Assembly: GCF_900188205.1 (NCBI RefSeq)
Contig: NZ_FZOH01000008.1
Location: 186,001-250,000 of the forward strand
Origin: Geodermatophilus saharensis
GTDB lineage: Bacteria; Actinomycetota; Actinomycetes; Mycobacteriales; Geodermatophilaceae
Length of the DNA: 64,000 nucleotides
Reading direction: 5' to 3'
The notes beneath the pieces are model-generated. The model was not told the origin of the DNA and did no database searches. It was given only the letters and a program-made list of their open reading frames with translations. The position numbers and the translations under genes are program-made. Positions 38,853-46,800 of the stretch are shown here, one piece after another. How positions within the stretch are numbered: position 1 is the stretch's first letter; every line of letters begins with the position of its first letter.

Positions 38853-40379
38853 GTGAGCTCCTCCCCCACGGGCCCGTCCGCTCCGGCACCCCAGCCGGCG
38901 GACGGGCCCGCGGCGTCTGCGGTGGCGCCCGCGCGCGGCGCCGGCCGCCGTCCCGACCGGGTGGTGCCCACGTGGTCGGACCGGGTGGCCGCGCAGGCGA
39001 GCGAGGCCGTCGGCGGCCCGTGGGGCCGGCACGCGGTCACCGGCCGCGCCCTGTTCTGGACGCCGCTGCGGGTCTGCCTGCTCTACGCCACCGTCGTGCT
39101 GGCCGCCGCGTGGCTCAAGCAGGCGCCGTGCTCCGACGGCAACTGGGCGGGGTCGGTGCAGTACACGCACCTGTGCTACTCCGACACCGTCCCGCTGTTC
39201 GGCATCCACGGCCTCGGCGAGGGCGCGCTCCCCTACCTGGACGCGGCCGTGGAGTACCCGGTGCTCACCGGGGCGCTCATGGCGCTCGCGGCGGTCCTCG
39301 GCCGCGGCTACGAGGACCTGGCCGGCGCGGCCGGCCTGCTCCCCCAGGTGCCGCCGGTGCAGGCCTACTACGCGGCCACCTGCCTGCTGCTGAGCCTGTG
39401 CGCGCTGGTCACCGTCCGGGCGGTGCTGGGCGCCTCCGGCCGCCGGCCCTGGGACGCGGCGATGATCGGGCTCTCACCGCTGCTGCTCGTGCACGCGTTC
39501 ACCAACTGGGACCTGCTCGCCGTCGCCCTGGCCGCCTGCGGGCTGTGGGCGTGGGCGCGCGAGCGGCCGGTGCTGGCCGGCGTGCTGCTGGGTCTGGGCA
39601 CCGCGGCCAAGCTGTTCCCCGCCCTGCTGCTCGGCGCGCTGTTCCTGCTCTGCCTGCGCGCCGGGCGGCTGCGGGTGTGGCTGCGCGCGGCGCTGGCGGC
39701 CGCCGTCGCCTGGTTGGTCGTCGACGTCCCGGTCGCGCTGCTGGCGCCGGAGAACTGGTCGCTGTTCTTCCGGCTCAACAGCACCCGGCCGGCCGATCCG
39801 GACACGCTGTGGAACATCGCGATCACCGCGGCCGGGGGCGACCTCCTCGACGGGCCGCTCGCCGAGGGCGAGACGCCGGTGGTGCTCAACGCGCTGGTGG
39901 CGCTCTGCGTGCTGCTGGTGGTCGCTGCCGTCGGCTGGCTGACCCTCGCCGCGCCGGTGCGCCCGCGGGTGGCGCAGGTGGCCTTCCTGCTGGTGGCCGG
40001 GTTCCTGCTGGTCACCAAGGTGTGGAGCCCGCAGTACTCGCTGTGGCTGCTGCCGCTGGCGGTGCTGGCCCGGCCGCGGTGGCGGTCGCTGCTGCTGTGG
40101 CAGGCCACCGAGGCGGTGCTGTGGGTGGTGCGGATGCTCTGGTACCTCGGCACCGACGAGCGCGGCGTGGGCACCGAGTGGTTCTTCCTCGCGGTGACCG
40201 CCCGCGACGTCGCCGTCCTCGTGCTCGTGGGGCTGGTCGTGCGGGACGTGTGGCGTCCCGACGGCGACGTCGTGCGCACCTCCTGGCCGGCCGTCGACGA
40301 CCCCGCCGGCGGTCCGCTGGACGGCGCGGAGGACCGCGTGGTGCTGCGCGGCCGGCGGCGCTGGGACCAGGTGACCTGA
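38853..40379 (+). CDS. Polytopic DUF2029-family mannosyltransferase-like protein
   Basis: The 508-residue membrane protein has about 10-12 helices in the style of GT-C glycosyltransferases (DUF2029/GT87): ALPYLDAAVEYPVLTGALMALAAVL, NWDLLAVALAACGLWAW, LGLGTAAKLFPALLLGALFLLCL. Such proteins use polyprenyl-phosphate mannose to glycosylate lipids or lipoglycans outside the membrane. It follows the PBP gene by 22 bp, as Rv0051 follows ponA1. GTG at 38853 has CACACT 6 bases upstream. Donor and acceptor are unknown. Confidence 0.83.
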   Translation: MSSSPTGPSAPAPQPADGPAASAVAPARGAGRRPDRVVPTWSDRVAAQASEAVGGPWGRHAVTGRALFWTPLRVCLLYATVVLAAAWLKQAPCSDGNWAGSVQYTHLCYSDTVPLFGIHGLGEGALPYLDAAVEYPVLTGALMALAAVLGRGYEDLAGAAGLLPQVPPVQAYYAATCLLLSLCALVTVRAVLGASGRRPWDAAMIGLSPLLLVHAFTNWDLLAVALAACGLWAWARERPVLAGVLLGLGTAAKLFPALLLGALFLLCLRAGRLRVWLRAALAAAVAWLVVDVPVALLAPENWSLFFRLNSTRPADPDTLWNIAITAAGGDLLDGPLAEGETPVVLNALVALCVLLVVAAVGWLTLAAPVRPRVAQVAFLLVAGFLLVTKVWSPQYSLWLLPLAVLARPRWRSLLLWQATEAVLWVVRMLWYLGTDERGVGTEWFFLAVTARDVAVLVLVGLVVRDVWRPDGDVVRTSWPAVDDPAGGPLDGAEDRVVLRGRRRWDQVT

Positions 40380-40384
40380 TCGTG

Positions 40385-40422
40385 GGCGTCCTCCCGCACG
40401 TCCGGCCACGAGGGAGGACGCC
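40385..40422. terminator. Terminator between convergent DUF2029 and endonuclease IV genes
   Basis: Arms GGCGTCCTCCC and GGGAGGACGCC (perfect 11 bp) with a 16-nt loop, 6 bp after the upstream stop. A second short GC palindrome (GACGGCCGTCC) follows at about 40437. Confidence 0.75.
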
Positions 40423-40457
40423 GCGGGGTGAGGGAGGACGGCCGTCCGGGCGGCCGG

Positions 40458-41270
40458 CTACCCGAGCGCCTCGCGCACGAGGGCGACCTCCTCGGCGTGC
40501 GACGCGGCGTCGCCGGGGGTCTCCAGGACGACGGGGCAGTCGGCGGCGCGGGCGAGGCCGAGCAGCAGGTCCAGCGGGATCTCGCCCGCGGTGAGCGGCG
40601 CGTGGCGGTCCCGGCCCGAGCCCTGCGGGTCGCGGCTGTTGTTGAGGTGCACCAGGTCGACCCGGCCGGTGATCGCCCGGACGTCGTCGACGGCGGTGGC
40701 GAGGTCCCAGCCGGCCGCCCAGGCGTGGCAGGTGTCGAGCACGAAGCCCGCGCCGAACTCGCCGACGGCGTCCCACAGCCGCGCCACCGCACCCAGCTCG
40801 CGCGCCATCGCGTTCTCGCCGCCGGCGGTGTTCTCGATGAGCAGCGGCAGCGGGAAGCCACCGTCCTCGGCCTGCCGCGCGAACGTCTTGCGCCAGTTGT
40901 CGAACCCGGCCGCCGGGTCGTCCTTGGCCAGCACGTGCCCGCCGTGCACGACCATCCCGCGGGCGCCGACCGCCGCCGAGGCCCGCGCGTGCACCGCCAG
41001 GTTCTTGCGGCTCGGGATGCGGATGCGGTTGTTGGTCGAGGCCACGTTGAGCACGTAGGGCGCGTGGACGAACACCGCGACGTCGCCGGCGAGCAGCGCC
41101 TCGGCGTCCGGGCGCGGCGGCGGGCTCTTCCAGCCCTGCGGGTCGCCGAGGAACACCTGCACGGCGTCGGCGTCCATCTCCGCCGCCCGGGCCAGCGGAC
41201 CCCCGGCGTCGAGCTCGTTGTCCTCGGTCAGTCCGGGTCCGACGTGGACGCCGATCGGGTGCCTGCTCAC
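40458..41270 (-). CDS. Endonuclease IV-type AP endonuclease
   Basis: The 270-residue protein is a TIM barrel of the Nfo/xylose isomerase-like superfamily. Metal-ligand segments are visible: VFVHAPYVLNVAS, VVHGGHVL, LLIENTAGGENAMARE, FVLDTCHAWAAGWD, LVHLNNSRDPQGSGRDRH and the C-terminal VVLETPG. It nicks DNA 5' to abasic sites in base-excision repair. It stands alone between the convergent DUF2029 gene and divergent rpsF operon. GTG at 41270 begins SRHPIGVHVG. Confidence 0.9.
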   Translation of the reverse strand: MSRHPIGVHVGPGLTEDNELDAGGPLARAAEMDADAVQVFLGDPQGWKSPPPRPDAEALLAGDVAVFVHAPYVLNVASTNNRIRIPSRKNLAVHARASAAVGARGMVVHGGHVLAKDDPAAGFDNWRKTFARQAEDGGFPLPLLIENTAGGENAMARELGAVARLWDAVGEFGAGFVLDTCHAWAAGWDLATAVDDVRAITGRVDLVHLNNSRDPQGSGRDRHAPLTAGEIPLDLLLGLARAADCPVVLETPGDAASHAEEVALVREALG

Positions 41271-41443
41271 CCCGGCGACGGTAGTCAGGTCCGGTGACGG
41301 TGGCCGGGGCTCCCGGCCGCGCTGGTAGCCTGGAGGAGCGCGTCCGTCCGCCGTCCCCGGCGGAACCGGGCGCGCGACGCGTGTACGACCCTCCTGCTGC
41401 AGACCGACTGCAGCCGCCCAGACCAGAGGAGGTGGGGTTCTCC

Positions 41444-41731
41444 GTGCGTCACTACGAACTGATGGTCATCCTCGACCCCGACCTGGAGGAGCGCACGATC
41501 GCTCCCTCCCTCGACCGGTTCCTGACCGTCGTCACCAACTCCGGTGGCACCGTCAAGACCGAGATCTGGGGCCGGCGCCGCCTGGCCTACGAGATCAAGA
41601 AGCACATCGAGGGCATCTACGCGATCGTCGACATCCAGGCCGAGCCGGCCGCGGTCGCCGAGCTCGACCGCCAGCTCAACCTCAACGAGTCGGTGCTGCG
41701 CACCAAGCTGATGCGGCCCGAGGTCCACTGA
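41444..41731 (+). CDS. rpsF: Ribosomal protein S6 (bS6)
   Basis: The 95-residue protein is a full S6: [18 protein letters not shown], then [20 protein letters not shown], with [17 protein letters not shown] at the end. It binds 16S rRNA with S18, encoded two genes downstream. GTG at 41444 begins the conserved MRHYE motif; GAGGAGG stands about 11 bases upstream. The 174 bp between it and the endonuclease gene must hold the operon promoter. Confidence 0.97.
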   Translation: MRHYELMVILDPDLEERTIAPSLDRFLTVVTNSGGTVKTEIWGRRRLAYEIKKHIEGIYAIVDIQAEPAAVAELDRQLNLNESVLRTKLMRPEVH

Positions 41732-41733
41732 GC

Positions 41734-42225
41734 ATGGCCGGCGAGACCGTCATCACCGTCATCGGCAACCTGACCTCCGACCCGGAGCTGCGGTTCACGC
41801 CGTCGGGTGCCGCGGTGGCCAACTTCACGGTCGCCTCGACGCCGCGCACCTTCGACCGGCAGTCGCAGGAGTGGAAGGACGGCGAGGCGCTGTTCCTCCG
41901 CTGCAACGTCTGGCGGCAGGCGGCCGAGAACGTGGCCGAGTCCCTCACCCGCGGCTCGCGGGTCATCGTCTCGGGGCGCCTCAAGCAGCGCTCGTTCGAG
42001 ACCAAGGAGGGCGAGAAGCGCACCGTCATCGAGCTCGAGGTCGACGAGATCGGCCCCTCGCTGCGCTACGCCACCGCGAAGGTCACCCGCGCCTCCCGCG
42101 GTGAGGGCGGCGGCGGTGGTGGCGGCTTCGGTGGCGGTGGTGGCGGCGGCTTCGGCGGTGGTGGCGGCGGCGCGAGCGACCCGTGGTCGACGCCCGCCGG
42201 CCCGTCCGACGAGCCGCCCTTCTAG
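41734..42225 (+). CDS. ssb: Single-stranded DNA-binding protein
   Basis: The 163-residue protein has an OB-fold ([34 protein letters not shown] to about residue 110), a Gly-rich linker encoded by near-repetitive GGTGGCGG codons, and the acidic end SDEPPF that recruits partner proteins. It coats single-stranded DNA in replication and repair. It is encoded within the rpsF-ssb-rpsR-rplI operon. Its TAG is directly followed by repeat copy B. Confidence 0.97.
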   Translation: MAGETVITVIGNLTSDPELRFTPSGAAVANFTVASTPRTFDRQSQEWKDGEALFLRCNVWRQAAENVAESLTRGSRVIVSGRLKQRSFETKEGEKRTVIELEVDEIGPSLRYATAKVTRASRGEGGGGGGGFGGGGGGGFGGGGGGASDPWSTPAGPSDEPPF

Positions 42226-42284
42226 AAGGACCCCCTCGCCCCCCACGCCTCGCTCCGCTCGCCGCGGGGCCCTGCGAGGGGGCC
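42226..42284 (+). repeat. Stop-adjacent hairpin repeat, copy B (after ssb, inside operon)
   Basis: Begins AAGGACCCCCTCGC on the base after the ssb TAG. Outer arms CCCCCTCGC and GCGAGGGGG pair perfectly over 9 bp; the core is CCCCCCACGCCTCGCTCCGC. It ends GGCCACACC. It sits between ssb and rpsR, so it would attenuate or process the operon mRNA rather than end it fully. Confidence 0.8.
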
Positions 42285-42322
42285 ACACCCCTAGTCGTAC
42301 CTAGCCGTACCTGGAGAACCCA

Positions 42323-42559
42323 GTGCCCAAGCCCCCCGTGCGCAAGCCCAAGAAGAAGGTCTGCCAGTTCTGCAAGGACAAGGCGACCTACATCGACTAC
42401 AAGGACACGACCCTGCTGCGGAAGTTCATCTCCGACCGCGGCAAGATCCGTGCCCGCCGCGTGAGCGGCAACTGCAGCCAGCACCAGCGGGACGTCGCCA
42501 CGGCCGTCAAGAACAGCCGTGAGATGGCCCTGCTGCCCTACACCTCGACGGCGCGCTGA
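42323..42559 (+). CDS. rpsR: Ribosomal protein S18 (bS18), zinc-binding type
   Basis: The 78-residue protein contains [65 protein letters not shown]. The CxxC and CxxH pattern is the zinc-binding (C+) form of S18. It binds 16S rRNA with S6. GTG at 42323 follows TGGAGAA. It is separated from ssb by 97 bp containing repeat copy B and followed two bases later by rplI. Confidence 0.97.
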   Translation: MPKPPVRKPKKKVCQFCKDKATYIDYKDTTLLRKFISDRGKIRARRVSGNCSQHQRDVATAVKNSREMALLPYTSTAR

Positions 42560-42561
42560 CC

Positions 42562-43017
42562 ATGAGCACCCAGAAGCTGATCCTGACGCAGGAGGTCACC
42601 GGTCTCGGGTCCTCCGGTGACACCGTGGAGGTCAAGGGCGGGTACGCCCGCAACTACCTCTTGCCCCGCGGCCTGGCCATCGTCGCCACCCGCGGTGCCG
42701 AGAAGCAGGTCGAGTCGCTGCGCCGGGCGCGTGCCGCCCGCGAGGTGCGCTCGCTCGACGAGGCCCAGTCGGTGGCCGGGCGCCTGTCCGGCCTGACCGT
42801 CCGGGTGCCCGCCCGTGCCGGTGCCGGAGGCCGCCTCTTCGGCCGGGTCACCACCGCCGACGTCGCCGCGGCCGTCACCGCCGCCGGCGGCCCGGAGCTC
42901 GACCGCCGCCGCATCGAGCTGCCGAGCAGCATCAAGACCACCGGCCAGCACACCGTCACCGTGCGGGTGCACCCGGAGGTCACCACCCAGCTGGCGATCG
43001 AGGTCGTCGCCGGCTGA
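42562..43017 (+). CDS. rplI: Ribosomal protein L9 (bL9)
   Basis: The 151-residue protein starts KLILTQEVTGLGSSGDTVEVKGGYARNYLLPRGLA, the L9 N-terminal signature. A connecting helix and a C-terminal domain (KTTGQHTVTVRVHPEVTTQLAIEVVAG) follow. It binds 23S rRNA at the L1 stalk base and helps keep the reading frame. Last gene of the operon; repeat copy C and a terminator follow. Confidence 0.97.
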   Translation: MSTQKLILTQEVTGLGSSGDTVEVKGGYARNYLLPRGLAIVATRGAEKQVESLRRARAAREVRSLDEAQSVAGRLSGLTVRVPARAGAGGRLFGRVTTADVAAAVTAAGGPELDRRRIELPSSIKTTGQHTVTVRVHPEVTTQLAIEVVAG

Positions 43018-43019
43018 GG

Positions 43020-43082
43020 AAGGACCCCGCTGCCCCCCACCGCTCGCACGCTCGCGGCGGGACCCTGCAGCGGGGCCGTTCC
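43020..43082 (+). repeat. Stop-adjacent hairpin repeat, copy C (after rplI)
   Basis: Begins AAGGACC three bases into the 3' UTR of rplI and ends GGCCGTTCC. Outer arms CCCCGCTGC and GCAGCGGGG pair perfectly. The core has CCCCCCACCGCTCGCACGCT and GCGGCGGGACCCT, shared with copy D. Confidence 0.82.
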
Positions 43083-43095
43083 AGCACGTCGCCAG

Positions 43096-43126
43096 GAGGG
43101 GCGCCGGACGTCGTCCGGCGCCCCTC
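43096..43126 (+). terminator. Terminator after rplI
   Basis: Arms GAGGGGCGCCGGA and TCCGGCGCCCCTC (perfect 13 bp) with a 5-nt loop, 14 bp after repeat copy C. Ends the rpsF operon. Confidence 0.75.
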
Positions 43127-43815
43127 GCGTCGTCTCCGGCCCCGGCGCCGGACCGGCGCCACCGACGGGCGCACCGCGGTCACCACGGCGCCGACGGGAC
43201 CGCGCTGTCCCTCCGGGTCACTGGGGCGCCCGACGGGCCGTGGCGGCCCGCTCACGGCCCCGGCGGCGCCACTGGGCCCTCCCCTGCAGCGGCCCGGCCC
43301 ACCGGTGCACGAGGGGTTCACCGGCCGCGGGGAGCGTCCGCGCGACCGTCGGCGGGCCCGCCCACCCGGTGCCGCGACGGTCCGCCGTGTGCCGTCACCG
43401 CCGGTGCTGTGACGGCTGCGCCGGGCGGGACGACACGACACGCCCGGGCGTGCGGCGCGCCGAGTTTCTCGTGTCCACAGCCGGTGGGCGGACCCGGCGC
43501 AGGTGACACCCCCAGGACCACGGGATGTCCGGCCGGTGTCCCGCCCGTCTCCACATGTCGACTCGGGCTGTCCACCGACTTGTCCACAAGTTGTGCAGAA
43601 CGCGGTGCACACGGGGTGTTGGACGGACGCGCCGTCGCTTCCTACGGTCCTCTCCGGCGCCGGGAACTGCGAGAACTGTCGGTGGCTCCCGGTACCACGG
43701 ACCTCGAACGGGCGTTCGAGTGCAGGCGACGCGCGTCCTGGTGCTTCCCCCACCGGGCCCCGGCCGGGCAGGCCGGGGCTGGTCAGCGTGCGCGTGAGCG
43801 GAGGGAGGTACCCAG

Positions 43816-46800
43816 GTGGCGGTGGCCGACGACTTCAGCCGGCCGCAGGCGACGGCGCCGGCGTACGACCGGCAGCCCCCGCAGGACGTCGCGGCGGAGC
43901 AGTCGGTGCTCGGCGGCATGCTGATGAGCAAGGACGCCATCGCCGACGTCGTGGAGCAGCTGACCGGCAACGACTTCTACCGGCCGGCGCACCAGGTCAT
44001 CTACGACACGATCCTCGACCTCTACGGCCGCGGGGAGCCGGCCGACGCCATCACCGTCGCCGCGGAGCTCAACCGCACCGACCAGCTGTCGAAGATGGGC
44101 GGCGCGGTCTACCTGCACACGCTCATCGCCTCGACGCCCACGGCGGCCAACGCCGGCTACTACGCCCAGATCGTGGCCGAGCAGGCCACCCTCCGCCGGC
44201 TCGTGGAGGCCGGCACCCGCGTGGTGCAGCTCGGCTACGGCGCGGCCGGCGGGCGCGGCGACGTCGACGACATCGTCGACCGCGCGCAGCAGGAGATCTA
44301 CGAGGTCACCGAGAAGCGGATGAGCGAGGACTACTCGCGCCTCGAGGACATCCTGCAGCCGACGATGGACGAGCTCGACGCCATCGCCTCCCGCGGCGGC
44401 ACCGCCCGCGGCGTGCCCACCGGGATCCGCGACCTGGACGAGCTCACCAACGGCCTGCAGGCCGGGCAGATGGTCGTCATCGCCGCCCGTCCCGGTGTGG
44501 GCAAGGCGCTGGCCCTCGACACCCCCGTCCCCACCCCCACGGGCTGGACGACGATGGGCGAGATCACCGTCGGCGACCGGGTGCTGGGCGCCGACGGCCG
44601 CCCGACGACGGTCGTGGCCGCCACCGGCGTCATGACCGACCGGCCCTGCTACGAGGTCCACTTCTCCGACGGCTCGATGATCGTCGCCGACGGCCAGCAC
44701 CAGTGGGTGACCACCGACCGCGCCGCCAGGCGGCTCGGCGCGCGTGGGCAGGCCCGCGTCCGCACCACGGAGGAACTGGCCCGCACCCTCCGCTGCGCCA
44801 CCGCCGACCGGCGGCTCAACCACGCCGTGTCCAACGCCGCCCCGCTCGACCTGCCCGCCGCCGACCTGCCCGTCCCGCCGTACGCGCTCGGTGTGTGGCT
44901 CGGCGACGGCACGTCGGCCGCGGCGCACTACACCAGCGCCGACCCGGAGATCGCCGCCCACATCGAGGCGGAGGGCCTGGTCGTCGTGCCGACGGGCGTC
45001 GACCGGCGGTACTCCCTGCGGCTGCCGGCCCGCCCCGGGGCGGCGCAGCGACCGTGCCCGATGTGCGGCCGGCCGTTCGTGCCGCGGACCTCGCAGGTGC
45101 AGACGTGCGGCAAGACCTGCGGCGGCGCGCTGCGGGCCGGTGGGGGGATCGGCATCCAGGCCACCTGCCCCGACTGCGGCAGCCCGTCCAGCGGCCTGGC
45201 GCCGTGCCAGGGCTGCCGGGACGACCACGGCACCGTCACGGCCCTCCTCCGGGGCCTGGGCGTGCTCGGCGACAAGCACGTCCCGATCGCCTACCTGCGC
45301 GCGTCGGTGGCCCAGCGGCGGGCGCTGCTCGCCGGCCTGCTCGACACCGACGGCACCGTGACGGGCGGGGGCGCGGTGCAGTTCGCCGTCACCAGCCGCC
45401 GGCTGGCCGAGGACGCCCGCGAGCTGATCGCGAGCCTGGGCCACCGCGTCCGGATGAGCACCAGGCGGGTCCGCGGCCGGAACGAGGCCTCGTCCACCTG
45501 CTACACGCTCACCTTCAGCACCGACGACGAGGTGTTCCGCCTCGAACGCAAGAAGCTGCTGCACAAGGAGCGGGGTGCTCGGACGTTCACCGCCCGTGGC
45601 GTCCGTTTCATCACCGACGTCCGGCCGGTGCCGAGCGTGCCCGTGCGGTGCATCCAGGTCGACGCCGCCGACTCCCTCTTCCTCGCCGGCCGCAGCTTCG
45701 TCCCGACGCACAACTCGACCCTCGGGCTGGACATCGCGCGGTCGGCAGCGGTCAAGCACCACATGGCCACGTGCATCTTCTCGCTCGAGATGAGCAAGCA
45801 CGAGATCACCATGCGTCTGCTGTCGGCCGAGGCGAAGGTGCCGCTGCACCACATGCGCGCCGGCACGCTGTCCGACGAGGACTGGTCGAAGCTGGCCCGC
45901 CGCATGGGCGAGGTGGCCGACGCGCCGCTCTACATCGACGACTCGCCGAACATGACGATGATGGAGATCCGGGCCAAGGCGCGGCGCCTCAAGCAGCGCA
46001 ACGACCTCAAGCTCGTGGTCATCGACTACCTCCAGCTCATGACGTCGGGCAAGCGCGTCGAGAGCCGCCAGCAGGAGGTCTCGGAGTTCTCCCGTGCCCT
46101 CAAGCTGCTGGCCAAGGAGCTCGAGGTCCCCGTCATCGCCATGTCGCAGCTCAACCGTGGGTCCGAGCAGCGGCAGGACAAGAAGCCGATGCTGTCGGAC
46201 CTCCGCGAGTCGGGGTGTCTGCCTGCGGGGACCCGTGTGCTCCGGGCCGACACGGGCGCCGAGACGACGATGGGTGAGCTGTTCACGGCCGGTGCGACCG
46301 ACGTCCCGGTGTGGGCGCTCGACGACAACCTCCGCTACGTCCGCCGTCACCTGACGCACGTCTTCTCCACCGGCCGCAAGCCCGTCCTGGCGCTGACCAC
46401 CGCGTCCGGCAAGACGGTGCGCGCCACGGCCAACCACCCGTTCCTCACCTACGACGGGTTCCGGCCGCTCGGGGAGCTGGTGCCCGGTGACCGCATCGCG
46501 GTGCCGCGGCACGTGCCCGCGCCCGACCGGATGACGGTGTGGGAGGACGAGCGGGTCGTCCTGCTGGCCCACCTCATCGGCGACGGCAGCTTCGTCCGGC
46601 GCCAACCCCTCCGCTACGCCTCGATCGACGAGGAGAACCTGCGGGCGGTCACGGCGGCGGCGCTGCACTTCGGTGTCGTGGCGGTGCGGGACGAGTACGC
46701 CGCGGCCCGCTGCACCACCCTGCGGCTGCGGTCGCCGTTCCCGCTGACCCGCGGCCGTCGCAACCCGATCGCGGCGTGGCTCGACGAGCTGGGGCTGTCC

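Larger units (their letters stand above)
43018..43815. promoter_or_regulatory. rplI-dnaB intergenic region with DnaA-box cluster
   Basis: This 798-bp gap has no convincing gene. After repeat copy C and a terminator (separate entries) comes GC-rich filler, then a cluster of DnaA-box-like sites: 43471-43479 (GTGTCCACA, 8/9), 43569-43577 (CTGTCCACC, 7/9) and 43580-43588 (TTGTCCACA, 9/9, the best box in the window), followed by TTGTGCAG at 43591. They lie about 230-345 bp before dnaB, suggesting DnaA control of dnaB or DnaA titration. Binding is inferred. Confidence 0.6.

Noticed and set aside
40423..40457. Seventh copy of the stop-adjacent hairpin repeat after the DUF2029 gene
   Set aside because: GAGGGAGGACGGCC resembles only fragments of the motif; it lacks the AAGGACC start and the shared core.
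42105..42176. GGTGGCGG-type short repeats
   Set aside because: They encode the Gly-rich linker of SSB in frame; ordinary for this protein, not a phase-variation tract.
43018..43815. CRISPR or tRNA genes in the largest gaps
   Set aside because: No direct-repeat and spacer pattern and no cloverleaf or GGTTCGAATCC-like T-loop was found in any gap.
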